A stretch of 64,000 bases of DNA from Rhizobium sp. 2MFCol3.1 (GCF_000377565.1 NZ_KB898355.1:372001-436000); one strand, 5' to 3'; counted from the first letter of the stretch, positions 41,712 to 50,215 are shown. Notes: a model not told the origin generated them from the sequence alone. Made by a program: numbers and translations.

Positions 41712-42804
41712 CAGCCCACTCGTTCGTATCGACGCGCTTTCGAAGCAATACGGCGCATCGATGGCCGTCGACAATGTCTCGCTCGATATCGCCGATGGCG
41801 AGTTTATTTCCTTCCTCGGACCGAGCGGGTCGGGCAAGACGACGACGCTGTCGATCATGGCCGGCTTCACGGAACAGACGGCGGGCGAAATCTATGTCGA
41901 CGGCTATCCGCTGACCAAGGTGCCGCCGCACAAGCGCAACATCGGCATGGTGTTCCAGCGCTATACGCTGTTTCCCCACATGAGCGTGTTCGACAATGTG
42001 GCGTTTCCGCTTTCGGTGCGCGGCGTCGACAGGCAAGCCATCAAGACCGCCGTCGATGACGCCCTAAAAATGGTTCGGCTCGAAAACCTGGCGTCGCGGC
42101 GTCCGGCGCAGCTGTCCGGCGGCCAGCAGCAGCGTGTGGCGCTGGCGCGCGCATTGGTCTACAAGCCGCGGATTCTGCTCATGGACGAGCCGTTGAGCGC
42201 GCTCGACAAGAAGCTCCGTGAGGAGATCCAGACGGAACTGCGCAGGCTTCACAGCGAGCTCGCGGTCACCATCATCTACGTCACACATGACCAGGAAGAG
42301 GCGCTGCGCTTGTCTGATCGTATCGCGATCTTCAATCAGGGCCGGATCGTGCAGGTCGGTACCGGCGAGGACCTCTACAAGCGCCCGGCATCGGAATTCG
42401 TCGCCAGCTTTATCGGCGGGTCGAACTTCCTCGATGGCAAGGTGGTTTCGGCGCAGCAGGGCCGCGTGAGGGTCGATCTCGGCGGTGGTGCGCTCATCGA
42501 CGTTGCCCAGAATGCCGATGAGGCGGCGCAGGATGGCCGCATCAAGCTCATGGTAAGGCCGGAAGCCATCCGGTTGCTTTCGGCGCAGGATGGCCAGCAA
42601 GGTGAGAACGTTATTGCCGGTCGGGTCGTGGACCGCAGCTATCTCGGCGATATCCTGCATTACGACATTCAAACGGCATCCGGGAAAGTATCGGCACGGC
42701 TGGCGGCCGCCCATCATGGTTCCGACATGAGCCGGTTCGATCCGGGCAGCGACGTGCTGATGCAGTTGCCGATCGATGAGATCCATATGTTCCCGTCGGC
42801 ATGA
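41701..42804 (+). CDS. PotA-type ABC transporter ATP-binding protein
   Basis: A 367-aa ATPase. Walker A GPSGSGKTTT (about 40-49), signature LSGGQQQRVALARAL (about 138-152), Walker B ILLMDEPLSALD (about 160-171) and the switch His in YVTHDQEEAL are complete. The C-terminal third is a TOBE domain (KLMVRPEAIRLL, about 282-293). ATG 41701 overlaps the permease end. It energises the PotDBCA-like importer. Confidence 0.92.
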   Translation: MKTNSPLVRIDALSKQYGASMAVDNVSLDIADGEFISFLGPSGSGKTTTLSIMAGFTEQTAGEIYVDGYPLTKVPPHKRNIGMVFQRYTLFPHMSVFDNVAFPLSVRGVDRQAIKTAVDDALKMVRLENLASRRPAQLSGGQQQRVALARALVYKPRILLMDEPLSALDKKLREEIQTELRRLHSELAVTIIYVTHDQEEALRLSDRIAIFNQGRIVQVGTGEDLYKRPASEFVASFIGGSNFLDGKVVSAQQGRVRVDLGGGALIDVAQNADEAAQDGRIKLMVRPEAIRLLSAQDGQQGENVIAGRVVDRSYLGDILHYDIQTASGKVSARLAAAHHGSDMSRFDPGSDVLMQLPIDEIHMFPSA

Positions 42805-42883
42805 CGGGAACATATGGAGCGCAAGCCTGATCTCGCGCGTCTATGGCGCGCTTGATGTACGGGAGATGTAAGTGGGCGATGAG

Positions 42884-42950
42884 GGAACCGAGCACGTGCT
42901 CGGTTCCAAAAGGCGGGCCAGTCGGACGCCGGGGTGCGTCGGACTGGCCC
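42884..42950. terminator. Two tandem hairpins between convergent operons
   Basis: A perfect 24-nt palindrome (42884-42907) is followed by AAAA. A second stem (42915-42923 with 42941-42950, inner pairs extending it) is followed on the minus strand by GCCTTTT. They probably terminate the importer operon on one side and the leftward aromatic operon on the other. Confidence 0.7.
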
Positions 42951-42960
42951 TCGACTATCC

Positions 42961-43737
42961 TTAAGACAGGATACCCGTTTCGGTCGCCACGCGACGATAG
43001 GCGGCGCCGGCCGTGAAGCCGCCGTCGATGACAAAATCCTCGCCGGTAATGAAGCTCGAAGCGGACGAAGCGAGGAAGCAGACCAGCTCGGCGATCTCTT
43101 CGGGCGCAGCACTCCGTTTCATCGGCGTCATATCGATCATCGGCTGCAGATGTGGGCTCTTGGCGTTGAGCTCCGTCACCACGAGGCCAGGGCACACCGA
43201 ATTCACGCGAATGCCCTTCGAGGCGTATTCCATCGCCGCGCTGCGCGTCAGGCCGCGCAGCCCCCATTTGCTCGCCGTGTAGGCGGGGTCGTAATGGCCC
43301 GAGAACCCGCTATTCGACGAAATGTTGATGATCGAGCCATCGCCATGCTCCGCCATATATGGCGCAACGGCTTGAATGCCGAGGAAGGCGCCGGTGAGGT
43401 TGACCTTCAGCACGCGTTCCCAAGCCGCCAGACTGGTGTTGGCGACGATGCTGCGGTTGATGATGCCGGCATTGTTGACCAGAATATCGATCCGGCCCTT
43501 CCATTCCTGGGCAACGGCAACCGCGGCGCGCCAGCTGTCGGGATCGGAGACATCAAGTTCCACGAAGCGGGCATGCATGCCGGCGTTGCGTAGCTTCTCT
43601 GCCAAAAGCCGGCCTTCGTCGGTGAGGACATCGGCAATGAGGACGCAGGCGCCCTTGCGGGCCAGCAGCGTCGCTTCCGCTTCGCCCTGGCCCCGCGCGC
43701 CGCCCGTGACGATCGCCACTTTTCTTTCGAGCGTCAT
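42961..43737 (-). CDS. Short-chain dehydrogenase/reductase, end of the aminobenzoyl-CoA operon
   Basis: A 258-aa classical SDR. Cofactor motif GGARGQGEAEA (about 12-22, with Gln in place of the usual Ile), NNAG (about 88-91), catalytic Ser in NISSNSGFSG and YTASK (about 153-157), then the C-terminal ITGEDFVIDGGFT. It is probably an NAD-dependent alcohol dehydrogenase acting late in the pathway. ATG 43737 follows the FAH-family stop by 2 bp. It is the last gene of the leftward seven-gene operon. Confidence 0.88.
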   Translation of the reverse strand: MTLERKVAIVTGGARGQGEAEATLLARKGACVLIADVLTDEGRLLAEKLRNAGMHARFVELDVSDPDSWRAAVAVAQEWKGRIDILVNNAGIINRSIVANTSLAAWERVLKVNLTGAFLGIQAVAPYMAEHGDGSIINISSNSGFSGHYDPAYTASKWGLRGLTRSAAMEYASKGIRVNSVCPGLVVTELNAKSPHLQPMIDMTPMKRSAAPEEIAELVCFLASSASSFITGEDFVIDGGFTAGAAYRRVATETGILS

Positions 43738-43739
43738 CG

Positions 43740-44588
43740 TCAATCCCTCGCCGCTATCGTGCGCTGCCGCTGTTCTCCGAGACCTTCGATCCCAAGAGAG
43801 ATGACCTGGCCCGGCTTCAGGAAGACGGGGTCGGGACGGATGCCCATTCCCACGCCGGGTGGTGTTCCGGTCGCGATGATATCGCCGGGCTCGAGCGTCA
43901 TGAACTGGCTGATGTAGCTTACAAGGAAGGCGACGTTGAAGATCATCGTCGATGTCGAGCCGGTTTGGCGCCTGACGCCGTCCACGTCGAGCCACAGCGA
44001 CAGGTTCCGCGGATCGCTGACTTCGTCCCGCGTCACCAGCCAAGGGCCGGTCGGGCCGAAGGTGTCGTGGCTCTTGCCCTTCGTCCACTGGCCGCCGCGT
44101 TCGGATTGGAAGGCCCGCTCGGAGACGTCGTTTACGACGCAATAGCCGGCGACATGGTTCAACGCGTCGGCTTCGCTGACATATTTCGCCCGCTTGCCGA
44201 TGATCACCCCAAGCTCGACTTCCCAGTCGGCCTTGGTCGATCCGCGTGGAATCTCGACCTCGTCATTCGGGCCAACGATCGCGCTGGTCGCCTTCATGAA
44301 AAGGATCGGCTCGTCCGGCGGCGCCTTGCCGGTTTCGCGGGCATGGTCTGCATAGTTCAGTCCAACGCAGATGAACTTGCCGGTGTTGCCTACGCAAGGA
44401 CCGATGCGATCCGGTGAGACCAACGGAAGCGTCGATGCGTCGATCACCCGCAAGCGATCAAGCGCTGCATCGCTGAGACTGTCGCCGGCGATATCGGAAA
44501 TATGGCCGGAGAGATCGCGAACGTCACCATTGACGTCAAGCATGGCAGGTTTTTCGGCACCTGCCGGACCGTATCGGAGGAGCTTCAT
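43740..44588 (-). CDS. Fumarylacetoacetate hydrolase (FAH) family protein
   Basis: A 282-aa FAH-family enzyme. The metal-ligand region FICVGLNYADHARETGKAPP (about 71-90), DWEVELGVIIGKRAKYVSE (about 120-138, acidic ligands) and the SHDTFGPTGPWLVTRDEV region (about 173-190) are clear. Members hydrolyse or isomerise 1,3-diketo acids such as fumarylpyruvate and fumarylacetoacetate at the end of ring-cleavage pathways. Its presence behind a CoA-type monooxygenase is notable, as it hints at an eventual ring cleavage. The start overlaps the cupin stop (TGATG). Confidence 0.88.
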   Translation of the reverse strand: MKLLRYGPAGAEKPAMLDVNGDVRDLSGHISDIAGDSLSDAALDRLRVIDASTLPLVSPDRIGPCVGNTGKFICVGLNYADHARETGKAPPDEPILFMKATSAIVGPNDEVEIPRGSTKADWEVELGVIIGKRAKYVSEADALNHVAGYCVVNDVSERAFQSERGGQWTKGKSHDTFGPTGPWLVTRDEVSDPRNLSLWLDVDGVRRQTGSTSTMIFNVAFLVSYISQFMTLEPGDIIATGTPPGVGMGIRPDPVFLKPGQVISLGIEGLGEQRQRTIAARD

Positions 44589-45013
44589 CAGGCGCGCCTA
44601 AATCCGGTGAGAATGCTGTCATCGACATCGTCCAGGTTGACGACGATGTTGTCGGGGGTTCGGGTGGTCAGCCAGACGAGTTCTTCGGTGGTCGACATGT
44701 TGACCTCGATATGCGGCCAGTTCGGCGGCACGAATATGAAGTCGCCCTCGTCCATATCGAGAAATTCCGACCAGTTCTCGCCGAAATAGATCCGGCCCTT
44801 GCCCTTGAGCACATAGCCGCCGGTCTCCGCATCGCCATGGTGGTGCGGCAGGGATCGGTAGCCCGGCTCGTTGGAGACCTTGCCGAACCAGATCTTGGTC
44901 GCCGGCGTATGCTGTGGGCCGACGCCGCTGACGCGAATGCAACCACCCGATTGTCCGGTCTGAGTGTTCTCCGCTCCCTTGCGTGTGACTACCGCTTTGA
45001 TTTCGTTACTCAT
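44588..45013 (-). CDS. Small metal-binding cupin
   Basis: A 141-aa single-domain cupin. Motif 1 is LPHHHGDAETGGYVLKGKG (about 55-73, His cluster plus Glu) and motif 2 is GDFIFVPPNWPHIEVN (about 90-105, with the second His). The metal site is complete, so catalysis is possible, for example as a small dioxygenase, lyase or isomerase. Classical gentisate dioxygenases are more than twice this length. It sits between RidA and the FAH-family gene and overlaps the latter by 1 bp. Function unassigned. Confidence 0.8.
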   Translation of the reverse strand: MSNEIKAVVTRKGAENTQTGQSGGCIRVSGVGPQHTPATKIWFGKVSNEPGYRSLPHHHGDAETGGYVLKGKGRIYFGENWSEFLDMDEGDFIFVPPNWPHIEVNMSTTEELVWLTTRTPDNIVVNLDDVDDSILTGFRRA

Positions 45014-45037
45014 GTCATCTCCTCCTGGATGGGATGT

Positions 45038-45436
45038 TTAGTCTGGAACGACTGCCAGAGCCTGGATCTCGATCTTGGCTCGGTCTTCCATCAGCGCCAC
45101 GACCTGAACCGCCGCCATTGGCGGGAAGTGGCGTCCGATGATTTCGCGGTAGATCGATCCGATCTCCTTCATCCGCGATTTGTAGGCAACGCGATCGGTG
45201 AAGTACCAGGTCATCTGAATGAGATGCTCCGGCTTGGCGTCTGCGGCCTTAAGCACGCTGACGATGTTCAGCAGGGTTTGGCGGACCTGGTCGACGAAGT
45301 CGTCTGAATTGAACTGGCAGTTCTCGTCCCAGCCGACCTGGCCTCCGACCTGGACCACGCGCCCGCGGGCACTGATACCGTTGGAATAGCCGATCGGCTT
45401 TGCCCAGCCTTCCGGCTGGATAATTTCATGCATCAT
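45038..45436 (-). CDS. RidA (YjgF/UK114) family enamine/imine deaminase
   Basis: A 132-aa RidA-family protein. ISARGRVVQVGGQVGWDEN (about 21-39), FVDQVRQTLLNIVSVLKAA and the C-terminal VALMEDRAKIEIQALAVV fit the family. RidA proteins hydrolyse reactive enamines and imines to ketones plus ammonia. In the 2-aminobenzoyl-CoA pathway the reduced monooxygenase product is an enamine, so a dedicated RidA is chemically sensible. The Arg that binds the carboxylate in canonical RidA is not obvious here, as in several subfamilies. It overlaps the thioesterase gene by 11 bp. Confidence 0.88.
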   Translation of the reverse strand: MMHEIIQPEGWAKPIGYSNGISARGRVVQVGGQVGWDENCQFNSDDFVDQVRQTLLNIVSVLKAADAKPEHLIQMTWYFTDRVAYKSRMKEIGSIYREIIGRHFPPMAAVQVVALMEDRAKIEIQALAVVPD

Positions 45437-45845
45437 TACTTGGCTCCAGATAGCGTGTCAGTCCGGCGCGAATGTCATCGTGCCAGGGGGTGGATTTGTG
45501 GTCGGCAAGCGAGGTGAGGACGAGCTTTTGGCGCACCGTCCAGATGACGTCGCCGCGCACGGTGACGATGGTCTCGAGATCGGCCGACGAGCGGCCGATG
45601 GCGCGCACATGGACGGCGAAGTCCAGCACGTCACCGTAAACCGCGACCTTTTGAAAAGCGACGTTCAGCGTAACAGTCGGCAGTCCGAGTTTGCGCTCAA
45701 ACATCATCTCCTTCCAGGTGACGCCAAAGGAGGCGAACATCGCCTCGTTGACGTCCACGAGCATGGAGAGATAGGCCGGGTGGTAGGCGATCCCGGTGAG
45801 ATCGCAGTCGCCGAAGCGCAACGGCTTCGATATGGCGAAGGGCAT
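45426..45845 (-). CDS. 4-hydroxybenzoyl-CoA thioesterase-like hotdog protein
   Basis: A 139-aa hotdog-fold protein. FGDCDLTGIAYHPAYLSMLV (about 12-31) carries the catalytic-type Asp of 4-hydroxybenzoyl-CoA thioesterases. It probably releases an aromatic or alicyclic acid from its CoA thioester. In this operon it may hydrolyse the product of the aminobenzoyl/salicylyl-CoA monooxygenase, or rescue stalled CoA esters. It is tightly packed between RidA and an SDR. Confidence 0.85.
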   Translation of the reverse strand: MPFAISKPLRFGDCDLTGIAYHPAYLSMLVDVNEAMFASFGVTWKEMMFERKLGLPTVTLNVAFQKVAVYGDVLDFAVHVRAIGRSSADLETIVTVRGDVIWTVRQKLVLTSLADHKSTPWHDDIRAGLTRYLEPSNDA

Positions 45846-45863
45846 TACAGAACTCCCTGATGC

Positions 45864-46661
45864 TTATCCGGTAAAAACTTCACCGCCGGCAACGGCGATT
45901 GCCTGGCCATTGATCGAGGCGGCGCCCGGCGAGGCGAGCCACGCGACCGTCGCAGCAACCTCTTCGGGTTTCACCAACCGTCCCTGCGGATTGCTCTTGG
46001 TGAACTCCTGCAGCGCTTCCTCGGGCGATCTCCCCGTTTTTGCAACGATCGTCTCGATCGAGCGTGCAATCAGCGGCGTGTCGGTGAAACCAGGGCAAAC
46101 GGCATTGACCGTGATGCCAGTTTTCGCCAGTTCCAGCGCCAATGCCCGGGTGAGACCGACGACGCCGTGCTTGGCGGCGACGTAGGCCGATACGTAAGCG
46201 TAGCCCGTCAGGCCGGCGGTCGAGGCGATGTTGATGATTCTGGCGCCGGCGCCATAGGCCTTGAGGTCGCCAAGCGCTGCCTGCGTAACCTGAAAGACGC
46301 CCGTCAGATCGACCGACATCACCTGGTTCCACATGGCGAGCGACGTCTTCTCGAACGAAGCGCTCGGCCCTTCGCCGGCGTTGTTGACGAGAATGGAGAC
46401 CGGCCCGAACTTCGCCCGCGCGGCCTCAAGACCGGCGGCGATAGCATTCGGATCGGTGACGTCGAAACCGCCGACACTGAAAGTCTGCTCGTCCCCAAAC
46501 TGATCGACAAGCGCCTCAAGCGGAGCGGCGCGCCGGCCGGCGAGTGTCACGCGGACGCCGGCTGTCACCAGTGCCGCGACGATGGCCGCGCCGATGCCCG
46601 AGCCCGCCCCGGTGACGAGGGCATGATGCTGGCGAGGCGTTGGCACTAAGGGTTCACTCAT
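45864..46661 (-). CDS. Short-chain dehydrogenase/reductase (3-hydroxyacyl-CoA dehydrogenase-like)
   Basis: A 265-aa classical SDR. TGAGSGIGAAIV (about 16-27), NNAG (about 92-95), catalytic Ser in NIASTAGLTG and YVAAKHG (YxxxK, about 160-166) are present, with PGFTDTPLIA after it. It follows the monooxygenase-reductase gene by 8 bp. In anthranilate-CoA clusters a dehydrogenase of this kind is placed after the ring-reduction step, which supports but does not prove a hydroxyacyl-CoA substrate. Confidence 0.88.
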   Translation of the reverse strand: MSEPLVPTPRQHHALVTGAGSGIGAAIVAALVTAGVRVTLAGRRAAPLEALVDQFGDEQTFSVGGFDVTDPNAIAAGLEAARAKFGPVSILVNNAGEGPSASFEKTSLAMWNQVMSVDLTGVFQVTQAALGDLKAYGAGARIINIASTAGLTGYAYVSAYVAAKHGVVGLTRALALELAKTGITVNAVCPGFTDTPLIARSIETIVAKTGRSPEEALQEFTKSNPQGRLVKPEEVAATVAWLASPGAASINGQAIAVAGGEVFTG

Positions 46662-46669
46662 GGGAAACC

Positions 46670-49012
46670 TCAGCTCGATGCCAGCCGCGGTCCGACCGCA
46701 GGCGGGGTCGCCTGGGCGCGGGCGAGGTTGGTCTCGTATTGCGACTTGCCGGAGTAGTACGGCTTCGGCCAGGGAATGTTCGTCAGCCCAATCTTTGCCG
46801 CCTCGTGCAGAACCCAGGCAGGGTCGGCCAGATGCGGACGCGCGACAGCGCAGAGGTCGGCGCGGCCGGCGGCGATGATGGAATTGGCCTGATCCGCTTC
46901 GGCAATCGCGCCGACCGCAATGGTCGGAATGCCGACTTCATTGCGGATCTTGTCTGAGAATGGGGTCTGGAAGAGGCGGCCATAAACAGGCTTTTCCTCT
47001 TTCCACACCTGACCGGACGAGCAATCGATCAGATCGGCACCGGCATCTTTGAACATCTGCGCGAAGATCGCGGCGTCATCCGGCGTATTGCCGCCTTCGA
47101 ACCAGTCATGGCAGGACAGGCGCACGGAGATCGGCTTGTCGGCCGGCCAGACCGCGCGGACCGCCTTGAATACCTCCAGCGGATAACGCGCGCGGCTTTC
47201 GTGGTCGCCGCCATATTCGTCTGTCCGCTTGTTGGTCAGCGGCGACAGGAAGCTCGACAGCAGATAGCCGTGCGCGCAGTGCAGTTCCAGCCAATCAGCG
47301 CCGACGTCCGCCGCATACTTGGCCGTGCGCACATGATCCGCCAGAACGCGGTCCATGTCGGCGCGATCCATTGCCTTCGGGACCTGGCTGTTCTTGAGAT
47401 ATGGCAGGGCGGATGCAGAGAGCAGCGGCCAGCCACCCTCCTCGACCGGTTGGTCGATCCCCTCCCAGGCGACCTTGGTGGAGCCCTTTCGGCCGGCATG
47501 GCCGATCTGGATCCCGACCTTGGCTGCCGAATTGGCATGGACGAACTCGACAAAGCGCCGCCAGCCGGCGGCCTGCTCGTCATTCCACAGGCCGAGGCAA
47601 CCGGGCGTGATACGAGCGTCAGGGGACGTGCAGGTCATCTCGGCGAACACCAGACCGGCACCGCCAAGAGCGCGCGAGCCGAGATGCACCATATGAAAAT
47701 CGCTCAGCATGCCGTCCTTGGCGGAATACATAGCCATCGGCGACATGACGATACGATTGGTCAGATGTGTGTCGCGCAACGAATAGGGCGTGAACATCGG
47801 CGGCAGGACGCGGCCGTTCGACTTCGCCTCGATGCCGTTCTTCTCCGCGAACCAACGCTCGTAACCTTCGAGCCAAACAGGATCTCGCAGTCGCAGGTTC
47901 TCGTGGCTGATGCGCTGCGAGCGAGTCAGCATCGAATACATGAACTGTGGCGGCTCCAGCGTATCGGCGTAGCGCTGCCCGACGACCTCGAACCATTCCA
48001 TCGCGTTGCGCGCGGCGTTCTGGATACGCGCGACATCGACACGGCGGATTTCCTCGTAGGTTTCCAGAACCTGCGGGATTGCTTCCTTGGTGTGGCCGAG
48101 CTTGTTGAACTGGTTGGTGAGCTCGATCGCATCGTCGATCGCGAGCTTGGTGCCCGAGCCGATGGCGAAGTGGGCGGTATGAGCGGCATCGCCCATCAAA
48201 ACGACATGCGAGTTCCCGTTGAAATGGCTCCACTTGCCGCAGATCAGTCGGTTGAAGTTGAGCCATGCCGAGCCGCGCAGGTGGCGCGCGTTGGTCATCA
48301 GTTCGGCGCCGTCGAGCACCTCGGAGAACAGGTCCTGGCAGAAATCGATCGATCCCTGCTGGTCCAGCTCGCCGAGGCCATGCTTTTCGTAGGCCTCTTC
48401 TGTGGTCTCGACGATGAAGGTCGAGGTGCTGTCGTCGAACTTGTAGATATGGGCCTGGAACCAGCCGTGATCCGTCTTGCGGAAATCGAAGGTGAAGGCG
48501 TCGAACTGCTTGTGGGTACCGAGCCAGATGTAGCGATTGGGCCGAACAACCAGATCGGGCTGGAAGACATCCGTGTAGTTGTTGCGGATTTTCGAGTTGA
48601 AACCGTCCGAGGCGATGATCAGGTCGGCATCGGGATAATCAAGATCGCCGGCCGAATCCGTCTCGAAGACGAGTTCCACGCCGAGCGCCTCGCAACGGCG
48701 CTGCAGGATGTTCAAGAGCTTCTTGCGGCCAATGCCGACAAAGCCGTGGCCCGATGTACGCTGGCGGGTGCCCTTGAACAGAAGCTCGATGTCGTCCCAG
48801 TGATTGAATGCGTCCTCGATCTCGGCGGCGCTTTCCGGATCCCATGCGCGCATGGACACCATCGTAGCGTCCGAGAAAACCACGCCCCAACCGAACGTGT
48901 CATAAGGTCGATTGCGCTCGACGACCGTCACGGAATGATCGGGATGAAACTTCTTCATCAGAAGCGCGAAGTAGAGCCCTGCTGGGCCTCCGCCAACGCA
49001 GACTATGCGCAT
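46670..49012 (-). CDS. Bifunctional aminobenzoyl-CoA/salicylyl-CoA monooxygenase-reductase
   Basis: A 780-aa fusion protein. Residues 1-about 375 form a flavoprotein monooxygenase of the salicylate-hydroxylase type, with GGGPAG at 7-12 and the FAD-binding VVLMGDAAHTAHFAIGSG. Residues about 400-770 form an old-yellow-enzyme reductase, with RIVMSPMAMYSA, VGIQIGHAGRKGS and HCAHGYLLSSFLSPLTNKR. This fusion is the hallmark of 2-aminobenzoyl-CoA monooxygenase/reductase and of salicylyl-CoA 5-hydroxylase; sequence alone does not separate them. The adjacent RidA and the 2-aminobenzoate-CoA-ligase-like gene favour the amino substrate. The ATG at 49012 begins the FAD motif directly. Two operator-like elements lie 30-58 bp upstream, facing a MarR gene. 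Confidence 0.93.
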   Translation of the reverse strand: MRIVCVGGGPAGLYFALLMKKFHPDHSVTVVERNRPYDTFGWGVVFSDATMVSMRAWDPESAAEIEDAFNHWDDIELLFKGTRQRTSGHGFVGIGRKKLLNILQRRCEALGVELVFETDSAGDLDYPDADLIIASDGFNSKIRNNYTDVFQPDLVVRPNRYIWLGTHKQFDAFTFDFRKTDHGWFQAHIYKFDDSTSTFIVETTEEAYEKHGLGELDQQGSIDFCQDLFSEVLDGAELMTNARHLRGSAWLNFNRLICGKWSHFNGNSHVVLMGDAAHTAHFAIGSGTKLAIDDAIELTNQFNKLGHTKEAIPQVLETYEEIRRVDVARIQNAARNAMEWFEVVGQRYADTLEPPQFMYSMLTRSQRISHENLRLRDPVWLEGYERWFAEKNGIEAKSNGRVLPPMFTPYSLRDTHLTNRIVMSPMAMYSAKDGMLSDFHMVHLGSRALGGAGLVFAEMTCTSPDARITPGCLGLWNDEQAAGWRRFVEFVHANSAAKVGIQIGHAGRKGSTKVAWEGIDQPVEEGGWPLLSASALPYLKNSQVPKAMDRADMDRVLADHVRTAKYAADVGADWLELHCAHGYLLSSFLSPLTNKRTDEYGGDHESRARYPLEVFKAVRAVWPADKPISVRLSCHDWFEGGNTPDDAAIFAQMFKDAGADLIDCSSGQVWKEEKPVYGRLFQTPFSDKIRNEVGIPTIAVGAIAEADQANSIIAAGRADLCAVARPHLADPAWVLHEAAKIGLTNIPWPKPYYSGKSQYETNLARAQATPPAVGPRLASS

Positions 49013-49041
49013 GTAACACTCCATGAGGGTAGGAAACAGGA

Positions 49042-49070
49042 TAAAGCTTGAAAATATTTGAAGCTTAAAA
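49042..49070. promoter_or_regulatory. Tandem operator-like elements between the monooxygenase-reductase and MarR genes
   Basis: TAAAGCTTGAAA (49042-49053) and TTTGAAGCTTAAAA (49057-49070) are two copies of one AAGCTT-centred element, with centres 17 bp apart, in the AT-rich divergent region. The second copy recurs upstream of the ligase, SDR and porin genes. The position just ahead of the monooxygenase-reductase start suits repression by the MarR protein encoded on the other side. Confidence 0.65.
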
Positions 49071-49296
49071 TAAAATCGTATTCGGCAGCTGTCAACTGAA
49101 TTCCAAGGTCTCCGCAATCTCTATCGATCGCGCATTCTGCAAGCGAACGCGCGGGAAATTCGGGATTCTCGTCAGCCGAGAAAACGTTTCCGGTTAAAAT
49201 CGCACCAAGAAACTCTGTGGATTGCGTAATCACCGATACAATCCTTTTAACTTGAAATATGTTAGCTCAGGCTCTGACGCATTATTTGAGAGGACC

Positions 49297-49794
49297 ATGA
49301 TGCAGAACGGAGCAGTAGACGCACGCGAGGATGAGAAACGTGAGCTGCGGCTTTGGTTGCGCCTGCTGACAACGACGAAGGTGATATCGCAGGAAATCCG
49401 GCGCCGCTTACGCCGTGAGTTCGGCGCCACGCTCCCGCAGTTCGACGTTCTCTCGCAGCTGTTCAGGGAACCCGATGGCTTGCGTCTTGGCGAGCTATCA
49501 AAGCGCACCATGGTCACGAACGGCAATGTCACGGGATTGGTCGAACGGCTTGAAACCGAAGGCCTCGTGGTCCGACAGGCCTTGCCGTCGGATCGGCGCG
49601 TGACGATAACGCGGCTGACGGACGAAGGGCGCGCGATATTCCAGCGCATGGCGGATGCGCATGAGACCTGGCTGAAAGATATGATGTCGGACGTTGACCC
49701 CATCATCGTTTCCGGGCTCCTTGCTCACGTCGATAAGGTGATCCATTCCGCGCAGAGACACACATCCGATGACGGTACGCCGGACGAAGCGTGA
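49297..49794 (+). CDS. MarR family transcriptional regulator of the aromatic-degradation regulon
   Basis: A 165-aa winged helix-turn-helix repressor. LWLRLLTTTKVISQEIRRRL (about 18-37) forms the dimer helix, LGELSKRTMVTNGNVTGLVE (about 68-87) the recognition helix, and SDRRVTITRLTDEGRAIF the wing. The LWLRLL opening is shared with MarR proteins controlling indole-acetate and aminobenzoate pathways. It is divergent (284 bp) from the monooxygenase-reductase gene, whose promoter region carries tandem operator-like elements. CoA thioesters or aromatic acids are the usual ligands in this subgroup. Confidence 0.88.
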   Translation: MMQNGAVDAREDEKRELRLWLRLLTTTKVISQEIRRRLRREFGATLPQFDVLSQLFREPDGLRLGELSKRTMVTNGNVTGLVERLETEGLVVRQALPSDRRVTITRLTDEGRAIFQRMADAHETWLKDMMSDVDPIIVSGLLAHVDKVIHSAQRHTSDDGTPDEA

Positions 49795-49870
49795 CGGCCG
49801 ATGGGGCGATCTCGGCTCCCACCGCGCGCGGAAGGTGAGATGTGGCGGCTCTGCCGCCACGACCTCGATT

Positions 49871-50215
49871 TCAGTGGGTCAGTGATTTCGAAAAGACGTT
49901 GGCCACGACCACGCCGGCGACGATCATCGTGATGCCGACGATCGCGCCGGTATCCAAGGTCTGCCGGAAGAGCACCACGCTCACCATCGCCGTCAGAATG
50001 ATGCCGAACCCGGCCCACACGGCATAGGCGATGCCGAGTGGTATCGCGCGCAGCGCCTGCGACATCAAAAAGAACGATGCGGCGTAGCAGACGATCATGA
50101 AAATCACGGGCAGGACTTTGGTGAACTGCGCGGATTTCGCAAGGCTTGCCGTTGCTATCACCTCGAACATGACGGCGAAGGCGAGGGTGAAATATGCAAT
50201 GACGACTGGTTTCAT
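49871..50215 (-). CDS. Small multidrug resistance (EmrE/QacE-type) transporter
   Basis: A 114-aa, four-helix SMR protein. The essential membrane Glu is in AVMFEVIATASLAKS (Glu near 18), and AYAVWAGFG (about 58-66) is the conserved Trp loop. ATG 50215 (MKPVVIAYF) is preferred to the longer reading from 50242. It exports small cations or amines in exchange for protons. It lies 43 bp downstream of the APC permease gene and could relieve accumulation of amine intermediates. Confidence 0.88.
   Translation of the reverse strand: MKPVVIAYFTLAFAVMFEVIATASLAKSAQFTKVLPVIFMIVCYAASFFLMSQALRAIPLGIAYAVWAGFGIILTAMVSVVLFRQTLDTGAIVGITMIVAGVVVANVFSKSLTH

Noticed and set aside
47108..49051. Long 647-aa open frame on the plus strand
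   Set aside because: It is antisense to the well-supported monooxygenase-reductase gene, lacks recognisable domains, and has the composition expected of a GC-rich shadow frame.
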